From: Acidobacteriaceae bacterium
GTDB taxonomy: Bacteria; Acidobacteriota; Terriglobia; Terriglobales; Acidobacteriaceae
Length of the DNA: 64,000 nucleotides
NCBI GenBank assembly: GCA_003138515.1
Contig: PLGG01000081.1
Coordinates: 1-64,000, forward strand
Direction: 5' to 3'
The notes under the pieces were generated by a model. The model had not been told where the DNA came from. It saw only the letters and a program-made list of their open reading frames with translations, and did not search any database. The translations under genes were made by a program, and so were the position numbers. Each line of letters starts with the position of its first letter. Within the stretch, counting starts at the first letter, position 1. Below, piece by piece: positions 1-11,326 of this stretch.

Positions 1-26
1 AAAGGTCACACCTAATCCCTGCCTGT

Positions 27-950
27 TCATCCGGCCCGCTCGACGTGGTAGAAGAATGGCGGTCCCTGCTCTTTGGCCATGGTTCTGAGCGTTTGCAGGA
101 AGGCCTTGGCGGCGTAGGAGAGCGTAGCCTGACGGCGGTGAGCGAGACGCAAGACGCGGCGCACGTCCAGCTCGTCTACCTTTACACGGACGAGGTCGCC
201 GGTTTCGAGTTCGCGCGCCACGGTGAGATGGGGAACCAGAGCCACTCCGTTGCCCATGGCCACAAAACGCTTGATGGCTTCAATGGTTGGCAACTCGATG
301 CCCATGTTGAGCGGGGTACGGTAGCGCTGGAAGGCCTCAATGACTTTGCGGCGGAGCGGCGAGGCCACGTTGTGGGCGATGAAGTTTTCGTTGCCGAGGT
401 CGCGGATGGAGACGCGCTCCGCGCGAGCCAGCGGGTGATGCGGGCTGACAATCAGGTCCAGGCTGTCGCCGTAGACGGCGATGGTGCGAATCTGCGCGGG
501 ATCGGGTTTGAATGAGATGACACCGAGCTCGAAGGTGCGCAGGTTGAGCTCCTCGGGAATGTGCGAGGCCAACATGCGCTGCACGGTGACACCGATATGG
601 GGAAACTCGCGGCGGTAGGCGTCGACGGCCGGCAGCAGGTACATGCAGGTGTACTCGTTGGCGGCCAATTGCAGGTGGCCACGCTCCAGGCTCTTCAGCT
701 CGTCGAGCGCGCTTGCGGCTTCGCGGCGCAAGGCGAGCAGGCGCACCGCGTACTCGCGCAGCAGTCCGCCGGCGGCCGTGAGCGAGCCGTCGCGCGCGGC
801 GCGGTCGAAAAGCGTTTCGCCCACCGCGCCCTCCAGCTTGCGGATGACCTGGCTGACGGCGGGCTGGGTACGGTGCAGGCGCACGGCCGCGCGGGAGAAG
901 CTGCGCTCCTCGGCGACGGCGAGAAAGGTTTCGAGCTGGCTGAGTTCCAT
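27..950 (-). CDS. LysR-type transcriptional regulator
   Basis: The 307-residue product has a LysR winged-helix DNA-binding domain in its first 60 residues (MELSQLETFLAVAEE, then RAAVRLHRTQPAVSQ) followed by a periplasmic-binding-protein-like effector domain, a normal family length. The frame is open upstream to position 1700, but that part is antisense to leuA. The ATG at 950 is chosen because the LysR domain begins there and AGGAG lies just upstream. It is transcribed divergently from leuA with 235 bp between the two starts, the classic arrangement for a LysR protein controlling its neighbour. By inference it regulates the branched-chain amino acid operon; the co-inducer cannot be read from sequence. 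Confidence 0.93.
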   Translation of the reverse strand: MELSQLETFLAVAEERSFSRAAVRLHRTQPAVSQVIRKLEGAVGETLFDRAARDGSLTAAGGLLREYAVRLLALRREAASALDELKSLERGHLQLAANEYTCMYLLPAVDAYRREFPHIGVTVQRMLASHIPEELNLRTFELGVISFKPDPAQIRTIAVYGDSLDLIVSPHHPLARAERVSIRDLGNENFIAHNVASPLRRKVIEAFQRYRTPLNMGIELPTIEAIKRFVAMGNGVALVPHLTVARELETGDLVRVKVDELDVRRVLRLAHRRQATLSYAAKAFLQTLRTMAKEQGPPFFYHVERAG

Positions 951-1083
951 GGAGGCTCCTGCGGGCTGCAGGGCCCGCGATTCGTGGACCGTGATTCGTG
1001 AATCGTGGTTCGTGCCGGGCCACGCCACGGCCCGCGGTTCGCGAAGCACTATCCACAATCTGTTATATAAGCAATTGTAATCG

Positions 1084-1096
1084 ATTCTAAAAGAAT
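1084..1096. promoter_or_regulatory. Palindrome between lysR and leuA, candidate LysR operator
   Basis: ATTCTAAAAGAAT is a perfect 5-bp inverted repeat around AAA, in an AT-rich patch (1063-1116) within otherwise GC-rich sequence. LysR sites are typically short dyads of this type in the divergent promoter. A TATAAT hexamer follows at 1110-1115, but I see no matching -35 box. The regulatory role is inferred. Confidence 0.45.
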
Positions 1097-1185
1097 TATA
1101 ACTTTGCCTTATAATGAGCGATGGGCGACAATGGAAGAGCTGGACGAGGCCGGTCTTCCCCGGCAGGCAAACAATAGGCACAAAC

Positions 1186-2382
1186 ATGAGCAGCGAACCT
1201 GTAGTTTTTTTTGACACGACACTGCGCGACGGCGAGCAGTCGCCGGGTTGCAGCATGACCACACAGGAAAAGCTCACCATGGCCCACGCCCTGGAGGATT
1301 TGGGAGTGGACATTATCGAGGCCGGCTTTGCAATGGCTTCGGAGGGCGACTTTGCCGCCATTGCGACGATCACGCAGGCCGTTCGCAAGCCGCGCATCGC
1401 GTCGCTGGCTCGCGCAAAAACCGAGGACATCGAGATGGCGGCGCGGGCGCTGCAGTTTGCCGACCGTGCGCGCATCCATGTGTTTCTGGCGTCGAGCGAT
1501 CTGCATCTGGAATACAAATTGAAGATGAGCCGAGCGGAGGCGCTGGAGCAGTGCGGGGAATCGGTCCGGCTCGCGCGTTCGTTGTGTGACGACGTGGAGT
1601 TTTCGCCCGAAGACGCGACGCGGTCGGATCGAGACTTTCTGGTGGAGATGGTGCGCATTGCTGTCGAGGCTGGCGCGACCACGATCAACATGCCGGACAC
1701 TGTGGGCTACGTTACGCCCGAAGAGTACGGCGCGATGTTTCGCGAGGTGCGCGAGCGCGCTCCCGCGATCGACGAGAAGGGCGTTGTGCTTTCGGCGCAC
1801 TGCCACGACGATCTGGGCCTGGCTGTGGCGAATTCGCTGGCGGCTATACAGGCGGGCGCACGGCAGGTGGAGTGCACCATCAACGGCATCGGCGAGCGGG
1901 CGGGCAATGCGGCGCTCGAGGAAATTGCTGCGGCGCTGTTTGTGCGCGGCGACCATTTCGGCGTGTCGTCGTCCATCAAATTGGACCAGCTTTATCCGAC
2001 AAGCGAAGTTTTGGGCCAGCTCATCACTTTCAGGCCATCGCCGAACAAGGCAGTGGTGGGCGCCAACGCGTTCGCACACGAGTCGGGCATCCATCAGCAC
2101 GGGATGCTGGCCAATCCGCTGTGCTACGAGATCATGACGCCGCAATTGGTGGGCGTGGCCAAGACGCATCTCGTGCTCGGCAAGCACTCTGGCCGCGCTG
2201 CGCTGCGGCATCGCCTGGAGCAACTTGGCTTCACGGTGAGCCGCGACGAGTTGCAGCACGTCTACTACCGGTTTGTGGCGCTGGCCGACCGCAAGAAGAA
2301 CATCTACGATCAGGATTTGGTCGGATTGCTGCCGGACAACATTCGCGAACGGCGGAGCGAGCCGGTGAGCGAGCTGGATTGA
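1186..2382 (+). CDS. leuA: 2-isopropylmalate synthase, short form
   Basis: This enzyme condenses acetyl-CoA with 2-oxoisovalerate, the first committed step to leucine. The N-terminal TIM barrel shows FFDTTLRDGEQSPG (Arg14-Asp15) and the metal-binding HCHDDLGLAVANS (His205, His207), followed by the GANAFAHESGIHQHG lid region. The protein is 398 residues from ATG 1186 and stops soon after DRKKNIYDQDLVGLL, where the roughly 120-residue allosteric domain of standard LeuA (about 510 residues) would begin. leuB starts 57 bp later, so no separate regulatory domain exists here. An in-frame ATG at 1114 would add 24 unconserved residues. Homocitrate or citramalate synthase are alternatives, but the leuBCD context favours LeuA. 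Confidence 0.9.
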   Translation: MSSEPVVFFDTTLRDGEQSPGCSMTTQEKLTMAHALEDLGVDIIEAGFAMASEGDFAAIATITQAVRKPRIASLARAKTEDIEMAARALQFADRARIHVFLASSDLHLEYKLKMSRAEALEQCGESVRLARSLCDDVEFSPEDATRSDRDFLVEMVRIAVEAGATTINMPDTVGYVTPEEYGAMFREVRERAPAIDEKGVVLSAHCHDDLGLAVANSLAAIQAGARQVECTINGIGERAGNAALEEIAAALFVRGDHFGVSSSIKLDQLYPTSEVLGQLITFRPSPNKAVVGANAFAHESGIHQHGMLANPLCYEIMTPQLVGVAKTHLVLGKHSGRAALRHRLEQLGFTVSRDELQHVYYRFVALADRKKNIYDQDLVGLLPDNIRERRSEPVSELD

Positions 2383-2439
2383 ACGCCAGAGCTCAGAGAT
2401 CAGAGAACAGAAAACAAGACAGAGCAGGGACAAGCGCGC

Positions 2440-3537
2440 ATGAAGCTGAAGATCTTAGTAACGGCCGGCGACGGCATCGGCCCCGAAGTGACCACCGAAG
2501 CGGTCGCTGCGTTGAAAGAGATCGCGGCGCTGGGCGGGCATGAATTTGCGTTTGCCGAAAAGCGCATCGGCGGCGTGGCCATTGTGCAGGACGGAACGCC
2601 GCTGCCTGCGGACACGCTCGAAGCGGCGCTCGCGTCAGACGCAGTTTTGTTGGGCGCGGTGGGCGGCAACGAGTTCAACTCGCTTCCGCCGGACAAGCGG
2701 CCCGAGGCGGGGTTGCTGCAGATTCGCGCAGCGCTGGGCGGATTTGCCAATCTGCGGCCTGCGTTTGCGTTCAAAGAGCTGGCGGTGAACAGCCCGCTCA
2801 AGGCCGAGATCGTTGACGGCGCCGATGTTTTGTTTGTACGCGAGCTGCTGGGCGGACTTTATTTCGGACGGCCGCGCGAGTGGAATCAAAGTTCAGGAGA
2901 AGCCTGGAACACGATGCGTTACACGCGCGACGAGGTAGCACGCGTGGCGCGGATCGCGTTCGAACTCGCCAGCAAGCGCCGCAAGAAGTTGACCAGCGTG
3001 GATAAGGCCAATGTGCTCGAAGTTTCGCAGCTTTGGCGTGCAACGGTGAACGAAGTTGCGAAGGAGTTTCCCGGTGTGACGGTGGAGCACCAATATGTGG
3101 ATGCGATGGCGATGCACCTGATGAACCGTCCGCGCGACTTCGATGTGGTGCTCACGGAAAACCTCTTCGGTGACATTTTGAGCGACGAGTCGGCGGTGAT
3201 TACTGGCTCGCTGGGCATGTTACCCTCGGCGACGATTGGCGGCAAGGTGAATTTGTATGAGCCGGTCCACGGCTCAGCGCCGGACATCGCTGGCAAGGGA
3301 CTGGCGAATCCGCTGGGAGCGATTCTGACCGGAGCGCTGATTCTGCGCCACTCCGGCGGGCTGGAGGCCGAAGCTGCGGCGATTGAGTCGGCGGTGCGCA
3401 AGGTGCTGGAGCGGGGTTTCCGCACGCCGGACCTTGTGCGCGGCAATACGCAGGGATTGACGGTGCTCTCGACGAAGGAAATGGGAGCCAAGGTGAGAGA
3501 GACGGTGAAGGAAAAGCTATTAGCTCTTAGTCATTAG
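2440..3537 (+). CDS. leuB: 3-isopropylmalate dehydrogenase
   Basis: This cytosolic NAD-dependent enzyme oxidises and decarboxylates 3-isopropylmalate. The 365-residue length is typical. It has the N-terminal [11 protein letters not shown] motif, the metal-binding stretch [17 protein letters not shown] near residue 220, and the family signature [24 protein letters not shown]. The last residues (KLLALSH) are encoded by an intergenic TAGCT-word repeat that begins inside the gene, so the natural C-terminus appears to have been rewritten by the repeat. leuC follows after 146 bp; the order matches the pathway. Confidence 0.97.
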   Translation: MKLKILVTAGDGIGPEVTTEAVAALKEIAALGGHEFAFAEKRIGGVAIVQDGTPLPADTLEAALASDAVLLGAVGGNEFNSLPPDKRPEAGLLQIRAALGGFANLRPAFAFKELAVNSPLKAEIVDGADVLFVRELLGGLYFGRPREWNQSSGEAWNTMRYTRDEVARVARIAFELASKRRKKLTSVDKANVLEVSQLWRATVNEVAKEFPGVTVEHQYVDAMAMHLMNRPRDFDVVLTENLFGDILSDESAVITGSLGMLPSATIGGKVNLYEPVHGSAPDIAGKGLANPLGAILTGALILRHSGGLEAEAAAIESAVRKVLERGFRTPDLVRGNTQGLTVLSTKEMGAKVRETVKEKLLALSH

Positions 3538-3662
3538 CTTTTAGCTCTAAGTGCGTAGAACAGGTGCCTTCGGTTTTTGCCGCGAATAGTTTAGGGAAGT
3601 TTGTGGAGGTCGGGGAAGCAGGCAAGTGAACAAAACAAGCTAATAGCTAAAAGCTAATAGCT
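3513..3662. repeat. Inverted pair of TAGCT-word repeats bracketing the leuB-leuC gap
   Basis: The left arm (3513-3550) is a run of AGCTATT/AGCTCTT/AGCTTTT words. The right arm (3637-3662) reads AGCTAATAGCTAAAAGCTAA, the reverse complement of the same words. Together they could form an imperfect stem of about 30 bp with an 85-nt loop between the two genes. The left arm includes the leuB stop codon. A processing, attenuation or mRNA-stability role is possible but inferred. Confidence 0.75.
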
Positions 3663-3683
3663 GTTTTCCAGGAGCAGTTCTTA

Positions 3684-5147
3684 ATGAGTAGCGAAGCGAA
3701 GACATTATTCGAGAAGGTGTGGGAGCAGCATGTGGTGGTTGAGCCGAAGGGCGAGCCTACTCTGCTCTACATCGACCTGCAGTTGGTACACGAGGTGACC
3801 TCGCCGCAGGCGTTTGAGGGGCTGCGGCTCGCGGGGCGCAAAGTGCGCCGGCCCGATCGCACCATTGCCACCGTGGACCATAATGTTCCGACGACCATTG
3901 AAGGCCGGCTGAACATCGTGGACCTGATTTCGGCGAAGCAGATTGAAACGCTGCGCACGAACTGCGCTGATTTTGGCGTCGAGCTCTACGATGTGAACTC
4001 GCGCGAGCAGGGAATTGTGCACGTGATCGGGCCGGAGCTGGGGCTGACGAAGCCGGGCATGACGATTGTGTGCGGCGACTCGCACACTTCGACGCATGGC
4101 GCGTTCGGGGCGCTCGCGTTTGGCATCGGCACCAGCGAGGTGGAGCACGTGCTGGCCACGCAGACGCTGCCGCAAGGGAAGCCGAAGACTTTCCGCATTG
4201 CAGTCGAGGGCAAGCTGCCGCTGGGCGTGACGGCAAAGGATGTGATTCTGGCCATCATCGGCAAAATCGGAACGGACGGCGCGACGGGCAGCGTGATCGA
4301 GTACGGAGGCTCGGCGATTCGCGCGCTCTCGATGGAAGGCCGCATGACCATCTGCAACATGAGCATTGAGGCGGGTGCGCGCGCGGGCATGATCGCGCCG
4401 GATGAAACGACGTACGCCTACTTGAAGGGACGCCAGTTCTCGCCGAAGGGCGCCGACTGGGAGAAAGCAGTGGCTGAGTGGCGCAAGCTGCCGTCTGATC
4501 CCGGCGCGAAGTTCGATCGTGAGCTGGTGATCGACGCGGGCACGCTGGTTCCGTACGTAAGTTGGGGGACGAGCCCCGGCATGGTGGCTCCGGTCACCGA
4601 CACGGTGCCCAATCCGGCGGCTGCTGAGACGGAAACTGAGCGCAAGGGATTTGAGCGGGCGCTCGAATATATGGATCTGAAAGCGGGAACGCCGTTTGAG
4701 GAAATCACGATCGACCGCGTCTTCATTGGTTCTTGCACGAATGGCCGCATCGAGGACCTGCGCGCGGCAGCGAAGATTGCCGCGGGACACAAAGTCTCAA
4801 CGCATGTGAGCGCGATGGTGGTTCCCGGCTCACAGCAGGTGAAGGCGCAGGCGGAAAAAGAAGGCCTGGACCGCATTTTCCGCGAGGCCGGTTTCGACTG
4901 GCGCGAGCCGGGCTGCTCCATGTGCCTGGGAATGAATCCCGACATTCTTTCGCCGGGCGAGCGCTGTGCCTCGACCAGCAACCGCAACTTTGAAGGCCGC
5001 CAGGGACGCGGCGGACGCACGCATCTGGTGTCGCCGGAGATGGCCGCGGCGGCCGCAATTGCAGGGCACTTTGTGGACATCCGGACGTGGCACGTAAAAG
5101 AGAGGCACGTAAACGAGGGGCGCGTACATGAGGAGGTTAAAGCCTAA
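3684..5147 (+). CDS. leuC: 3-isopropylmalate dehydratase, large subunit
   Basis: With LeuD this aconitase-family enzyme isomerises 2- to 3-isopropylmalate. The three 4Fe-4S ligands are visible as Cys near residue 352 ([11 protein letters not shown]) and the CxxC pair near 412 and 415 ([11 protein letters not shown]). [26 protein letters not shown] is also conserved. At 487 residues it is about 20 longer than usual: the C-terminal tail is an imperfect internal repeat ([17 protein letters not shown]). AGGAG lies 9 nt before ATG 3684. The stop overlaps the leuD start as TAATG, so the two subunits are probably translationally coupled. Confidence 0.97.
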   Translation: MSSEAKTLFEKVWEQHVVVEPKGEPTLLYIDLQLVHEVTSPQAFEGLRLAGRKVRRPDRTIATVDHNVPTTIEGRLNIVDLISAKQIETLRTNCADFGVELYDVNSREQGIVHVIGPELGLTKPGMTIVCGDSHTSTHGAFGALAFGIGTSEVEHVLATQTLPQGKPKTFRIAVEGKLPLGVTAKDVILAIIGKIGTDGATGSVIEYGGSAIRALSMEGRMTICNMSIEAGARAGMIAPDETTYAYLKGRQFSPKGADWEKAVAEWRKLPSDPGAKFDRELVIDAGTLVPYVSWGTSPGMVAPVTDTVPNPAAAETETERKGFERALEYMDLKAGTPFEEITIDRVFIGSCTNGRIEDLRAAAKIAAGHKVSTHVSAMVVPGSQQVKAQAEKEGLDRIFREAGFDWREPGCSMCLGMNPDILSPGERCASTSNRNFEGRQGRGGRTHLVSPEMAAAAAIAGHFVDIRTWHVKERHVNEGRVHEEVKA

Positions 5148-5758
5148 TGGAACCGTTTCGCACATTGACCGCGCTGGCTGCGCCGCTCGACCGCGCCAAC
5201 GTCGATACCGACCAGATTATTCCCAAGCAGTTTTTGAAGCGCATCGAGCGCACCGGGTACGGGGATTTTTTGTTCTTTGACTGGCGGCAGACTCCCGATG
5301 GCGAGCCGATCTCCGGATTCGTTCTCAACGATCCGCGTTACCAAGGCGCGAAGATTCTTGTTGCGGGCAAGAATTTTGCTTGCGGATCGAGCCGCGAGCA
5401 CGCCGCATGGGCGCTCAGCGACTATGGCTTTCGCGTGGTGATCGCGCCGACTTTCGCCGACATCTTTTTCTCGAATGCGGGCAAGAACGGGATCGTGCTT
5501 GCGCGGCTGAGCGAGGAAGAAGTCGATACGCTGCTCCGAAACGCGCAACAGATTCCCAATTATCAGCTCACGGTGTCGCTTGAAGCGCAAACGGTGACGG
5601 ATGGGCGCGGATTCTCGGCGAAGTTCGAGATCGATCCTTTCAGAAAGTTTTGCCTGCTCGAGGGGCTCGACGATATTGGCCTGACGTTGCGGCACGCCGC
5701 GGCGCTGGACACATTTGAGGCGAAACACGACGACGCAGTCTGGTTGAAGGCGAAGTGA
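5147..5758 (+). CDS. leuD: 3-isopropylmalate dehydratase, small subunit
   Basis: This is the swivelling small subunit of isopropylmalate isomerase. At 203 residues it has family length, with [19 protein letters not shown] near the N-terminus, the [18 protein letters not shown] motif in the middle and [13 protein letters not shown] after it. It starts inside the leuC stop codon, with AGGAGG about 10 nt upstream, and is followed after 7 bp by ilvD. The tight spacing supports one transcript for the leu and ilv genes. Confidence 0.97.
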   Translation: MEPFRTLTALAAPLDRANVDTDQIIPKQFLKRIERTGYGDFLFFDWRQTPDGEPISGFVLNDPRYQGAKILVAGKNFACGSSREHAAWALSDYGFRVVIAPTFADIFFSNAGKNGIVLARLSEEEVDTLLRNAQQIPNYQLTVSLEAQTVTDGRGFSAKFEIDPFRKFCLLEGLDDIGLTLRHAAALDTFEAKHDDAVWLKAK

Positions 5759-5765
5759 AGGGCAC

Positions 5766-7454
5766 ATGACGATCGAAGGCAAACGACAAAGCATTCCGTT
5801 GACTGAGGGACCGAGCCGCGCGGCGGCGCGGTCGTATCTGCGCGGTTCAGGATTCAAGAAGGACGACCTGCACAAGCCGATCATCGGCATTGCGAATACG
5901 TGGACGGAGATCGGCACGTGCAACGTGCATCTGCGGGAGATTGCCGAGGCGCTGAAGGAAGGCATTCGCGAGGCGGGCGGGACGCCGATGGAATTCAACA
6001 CCGTGACTATTTCCGACGGCATCACCATGGGCACGCAGGGCATGAAAGCGTCGCTGGTGAGTCGCGAAGTGATCGCCGACTCCATTGAGCTAGTCGCGCG
6101 CGGCAATCTCTTCGACGGCCTCGTCGGCATTGGCGGGTGCGACAAGAACATGCCGGGCATCATTATGGCGCTGTGCCGGCTGGATATTCCTGGGATGATG
6201 CTTTATGGCGGATCGATCGCGCCGGGCAAGTTGGACGGTCCCAACGGCACGAAAATCGACATCACGATTCAGAATGTATTTGAAGGCATCGGGTCGTACG
6301 CGGCGGGGCGCATCGACGATGCGGGGTTGGAAGCCCTCGAAGCCAATGCTTGTCCCGGCGCAGGCGCGTGCGGCGGGCAATTCACAGCCAACACGATGGC
6401 CATGAGCGCAGAAATTCTGGGCATCGCGCCTATTGAGCTTTCGGGCGTTCCAGCAACATCACCCAAGAAATTCGAAGCGACGCGCGAAGCAGGCCGTATT
6501 TTGATGGACGCTGTGCGTGCGAATCGCCGCCCTTCCCAGATCATCACCCGCAAATCTCTTGAAAATACAATCGCCAGCGTGGCCGCAAGCGGCGGGTCGA
6601 CGAATGCCGTGCTGCACCTGCTGGCCATCGCACGCGAAATGGGAATCAAGCTGAGCATCGACGATTTTGACGCCATCTCAGCGCGCACGCCGTACATCTG
6701 CTCTCTCACGCCGGCGGGAAAGTATGTGGCATCGGATTACCAGGCTGCGGGCGGATCGCGGCTGCTGGCCAAGCGAATGATCGATGCGGGCCATGCCGAC
6801 GGATCGGCGCTGACCGTGAGCGGCAAAACGCTGGCCGAGGAGGCCGCGCTCGCCAAAGAGACTCCGGGACAGGACGTGATAGCCACTTTCGAAAAGCCCA
6901 TCAAGCCGAACGGCGGACTGGTGATTTTGAAAGGCAATCTCGCGCCGGAGGGTTGCGTGATGAAGATTGCCGCGGCGGGCAAGTACGAGCATCGCGGGCC
7001 GGCGCGCGTTTTCGATAGCGAAGAGGATTGTTTCAAAGTTGTCCAGGCCGGCGGCATCAAGCCCGGAGACGTGGTGGTGATTCGCTACGAAGGGCCGAAG
7101 GGTGGGCCGGGGATGCGCGAGATGCTGCAGGTGACGGCGGCCATCAGCTCGAATGCGGAACTGAGCGCGCAGGTGGCGCTGCTTACCGACGGGCGATTTA
7201 GCGGCGCGACGCGCGGATTCACCGCGGGCCACGTTGCGCCTGAGGCGTTTGTCGGCGGGCCGATTGCGGCGGTGCGCGAGGGCGACATCATTCATTTTGA
7301 CGTGGCTAAGCGGACGCTCGACGTCGAGATCAGCAAGGAAGAGATGGCGGTGCGGCTCAAGAACTTCAAGCCGCCGGCGCTGCGCTGGCCGAAGGGCGTG
7401 TTTCGCAAGTACGTGGATCGTGTGACTTCGGCGTCTGAAGGGGCGACGACGTAA
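5766..7454 (+). CDS. ilvD: Dihydroxy-acid dehydratase
   Basis: This iron-sulfur lyase makes the 2-oxo acid precursors of valine and isoleucine. The 562-residue protein carries the expected Cys ligands in GGCDKNMPG (near residue 125) and CPGAGACGGQFTANTMA (near 196 and 201), and the C-terminal signature LLTDGRFSGATRGFTAGHVAPEA. It begins 7 bp after leuD and precedes ilvB by 46 bp, in operon order. Nothing is unusual about length or motifs. Confidence 0.97.
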   Translation: MTIEGKRQSIPLTEGPSRAAARSYLRGSGFKKDDLHKPIIGIANTWTEIGTCNVHLREIAEALKEGIREAGGTPMEFNTVTISDGITMGTQGMKASLVSREVIADSIELVARGNLFDGLVGIGGCDKNMPGIIMALCRLDIPGMMLYGGSIAPGKLDGPNGTKIDITIQNVFEGIGSYAAGRIDDAGLEALEANACPGAGACGGQFTANTMAMSAEILGIAPIELSGVPATSPKKFEATREAGRILMDAVRANRRPSQIITRKSLENTIASVAASGGSTNAVLHLLAIAREMGIKLSIDDFDAISARTPYICSLTPAGKYVASDYQAAGGSRLLAKRMIDAGHADGSALTVSGKTLAEEAALAKETPGQDVIATFEKPIKPNGGLVILKGNLAPEGCVMKIAAAGKYEHRGPARVFDSEEDCFKVVQAGGIKPGDVVVIRYEGPKGGPGMREMLQVTAAISSNAELSAQVALLTDGRFSGATRGFTAGHVAPEAFVGGPIAAVREGDIIHFDVAKRTLDVEISKEEMAVRLKNFKPPALRWPKGVFRKYVDRVTSASEGATT

Positions 7455-7500
7455 TACAGAGATCAGAAGGGCCAGTTGCATCAGCTTTCAAGGAGTTGTG

Positions 7501-9321
7501 ATGGGACACAAGGAAAACGCGAAGACGAAAGCGCACGGAGCGAATGGAAGCGCGGCTACGCCGACAACCAACGAGGCAGACCCGAACGCGCACCTGACCA
7601 CGCCGACGCGCCTCACTGGCTCGGAGATTCTGTGGGCGACGCTGGTGGGTGAAGGCGTCGACACCGTCTTCGGCTATCCCGGCGGCGCCATTCTGCCCGC
7701 CTACGACGCGCTGCGCAAATTTCCCATCCGGCACGTTTTAGTGCGCCACGAACAGGGCGCGGCGCACATGGCAGATGGCTATGCGCGCGCCTCGGGCAAG
7801 GTTGGCGTGGCGATCGCAACCAGCGGACCGGGCGCGACCAATCTCGTTACAGGCATTGCCACCGCGATGCTCGATTCGATTCCCATCGTGTGCATCACGG
7901 GCAACGTGTCGAGCAAGGTGCTGGGTACAGATGCATTTCAGGAAGTGGATATTACCGGCATCACGCTGCCAGTGACGAAACACAACTTTCTCGTGAACAA
8001 GGCGGACGATCTGGCGCACGCGCTGCGCCAAGCGTTTCAGATCGCGCGCTCGGGGCGGCCCGGCCCGGTGCTGGTCGACATTACTAAGGATGCGCAGCAG
8101 GCGACGGCGGAGTTCGACTTTGAGGCTGCGAAGCCGCGCACTTATCGCCCGCATCCTATGTTGCACGTCGACGATTCAGGATTGGAGCAGGCCGCCGAGT
8201 TGATTCGCAACTCCAAACGACCGGTGATCCTGGCGGGTCACGGTGTGATGGAGTCGCGCGCGATGGAGCAGGTGCGCACGCTGGCCGAACGCGCAGAGAT
8301 TCCTGTGGGCCTTACGCTGCTGGGGCTGGGCGGATTTCCCGCGTCGCACCCTCTGAGCCTGGGCATGATGGGCATGCACGGCGAGGCGTGGGTGAATCAC
8401 GCGATCCAGGAGGCCGATCTGCTGATTGCGTGCGGCATGCGTTTCGACGATCGCGTGACGGGCACGCTCTCCACATACGCTACCAAGGCGAAGAAGATTC
8501 ACATCGAAGTGGATCCAGCGGAGATCAACAAAAACGTGAAGGTGGATGTGGCGCTGGTGGGCGATCTGCGCGAGGTGCTGGAGCAGTTGCTGCCGCGAAT
8601 TTCAGGCCGCGACGGCTCGGCGTGGCTGAAGACGATCGAGGCCAGCAAAGGCGCGGTCGCGGTGCGCGACATCAACAATCTGCCCGACTCCGGACACCTG
8701 TATGCGGCGCATGTGATGCACGATTTGTGGCGCATCACCGGCGGCGATGCAGTGATCGTCACGGACGTTGGCCAGCACCAGATGTGGGAGGCGCAGTACT
8801 TCCACCACGACGAGCCGCGCACGCTGATTACGTCGGGCGGCCTGGGCACGATGGGATTCGCGCTGCCCGCGGCCATCGGCGCCAAGTTTGCCTGCCCGGA
8901 GAAAGAAGTGTGGGTTGTGGCCGGCGATGGCGGCTTCCAGATGACGGCGGCGGAACTGGCCACCATTGTGCAGGAAAAAATCAAGATCAACATTGCGATC
9001 ATCAACAACGGCTACCTGGGCATGGTGCGGCAGTGGCAGGAATTCTTCTACGAGCGCAACTACGAATCCACGCCGCTGGTGAGCCCGGACTTTGTGAAGC
9101 TGGCCGATGCGCACGGCATTCCGGGACGCGCGGTGCGCAAGCGCTCCGAATTGGAGGCTGCCGTGAAGGCGGCGCGATCGGCGCCCGGCGCGTATCTGCT
9201 CAACTTTATGGTGGAGAAGGAAGACTCGGTGTACCCGATGATTCCGGCGGGCAGCGCGCTGCACGAGATGATTCGCCGGCCCGAGAACGATCCGCTGGAA
9301 GAGAAGGCTGAAGACAAGTAA
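7501..9321 (+). CDS. ilvB: Acetolactate synthase, catalytic subunit
   Basis: This ThDP- and FAD-dependent enzyme catalyses the first shared step of valine and isoleucine synthesis. It has the three ThDP-enzyme domains: the N-terminal Pyr domain with GYPGGAILPAYDAL and catalytic Glu in VRHEQGAAHMADGYAR, a central FAD-binding domain, and the C-terminal PP domain with GDGGFQMTAAELATI. The ATG at 7501 has AAGGAG at a good distance; the in-frame GTG three bases earlier is too close. The first 35 residues are a polar, unconserved extension. The regulatory subunit ilvN lies downstream. Confidence 0.96.
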   Translation: MGHKENAKTKAHGANGSAATPTTNEADPNAHLTTPTRLTGSEILWATLVGEGVDTVFGYPGGAILPAYDALRKFPIRHVLVRHEQGAAHMADGYARASGKVGVAIATSGPGATNLVTGIATAMLDSIPIVCITGNVSSKVLGTDAFQEVDITGITLPVTKHNFLVNKADDLAHALRQAFQIARSGRPGPVLVDITKDAQQATAEFDFEAAKPRTYRPHPMLHVDDSGLEQAAELIRNSKRPVILAGHGVMESRAMEQVRTLAERAEIPVGLTLLGLGGFPASHPLSLGMMGMHGEAWVNHAIQEADLLIACGMRFDDRVTGTLSTYATKAKKIHIEVDPAEINKNVKVDVALVGDLREVLEQLLPRISGRDGSAWLKTIEASKGAVAVRDINNLPDSGHLYAAHVMHDLWRITGGDAVIVTDVGQHQMWEAQYFHHDEPRTLITSGGLGTMGFALPAAIGAKFACPEKEVWVVAGDGGFQMTAAELATIVQEKIKINIAIINNGYLGMVRQWQEFFYERNYESTPLVSPDFVKLADAHGIPGRAVRKRSELEAAVKAARSAPGAYLLNFMVEKEDSVYPMIPAGSALHEMIRRPENDPLEEKAEDK

Positions 9322-9324
9322 GAC

Positions 9325-9493
9325 AGCTTCTAGCTGCTAGCTTCTAGCTCCTAGCCAGTCTCGTACGGCTATGGGCAGTAGCGATGTTCCAAAAGATTCG
9401 CAAACTCGGTTGCAAAACGATCCAATGGCCGATGAGGAACAAACAGGAATACCGGGAACAAAGCTAGAGGCTAGAAGCTAGAGGCTAGGAGCT
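9325..9493. repeat. Inverted pair of TAGCT-word repeats bracketing the ilvB-ilvN gap
   Basis: The left arm (9325-9356) reads AGCTTCTAGCTGCTAGCTTC and on. The right arm (9462-9493) holds the reverse complement words AGCTAGAGGCTAGAAGCTAG. The arms are about 31 bp and imperfect, with a 105-nt spacer. The arrangement mirrors the leuB-leuC gap in the same operon with different word variants. Confidence 0.75.
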
Positions 9494-9499
9494 GCTTTT

Positions 9500-11207
<1,708 letters not shown>

Positions 11208-11220
11208 CGAAGGGCGAGCC

Positions 11221-11248
11221 TTTAGCTATTAGCTCTTAGCTTTTAGCT
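11221..11248. repeat. TAGCT-word repeat after ilvC
   Basis: Four tandem AGCT-containing 7-mers (AGCTATT, AGCTCTT, AGCTTTT, AGCTGC) follow the ilvC stop. Its first 16 bases, AGCTATTAGCTCTTAG, are identical to the start of the leuB-leuC left arm. No reverse-complement partner arm is present nearby. Confidence 0.7.
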
Positions 11249-11289
11249 GCAGGCGCTCACAAGTGTGCTGGGCTTTTTGTTGGGATACC

Positions 11290-11311
11290 TCACCTATGAG
11301 AATATAGGTGA
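11290..11311. promoter_or_regulatory. Perfect 8-bp inverted repeat before an unknown gene
   Basis: TCACCTAT and ATAGGTGA are separated by GAGAAT and end 15 bp before the ATG at 11327. It could be a repressor site or an mRNA hairpin near the ribosome-binding site. The function is inferred from position only. Confidence 0.5.
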
Positions 11312-11326
11312 TCGAGAAACCAACGC

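Noticed and set aside
1097-1185. T-box or leader-peptide attenuator before leuA
   Set aside because: No T-box sequence, no run of Leu/Ile/Val codons and no terminator hairpin were found in the leader.
951-1700. Upstream continuation of the lysR frame to a 557-residue protein
   Set aside because: This part is antisense to leuA and lacks any domain; the LysR fold begins at 950 with a good ribosome-binding site.
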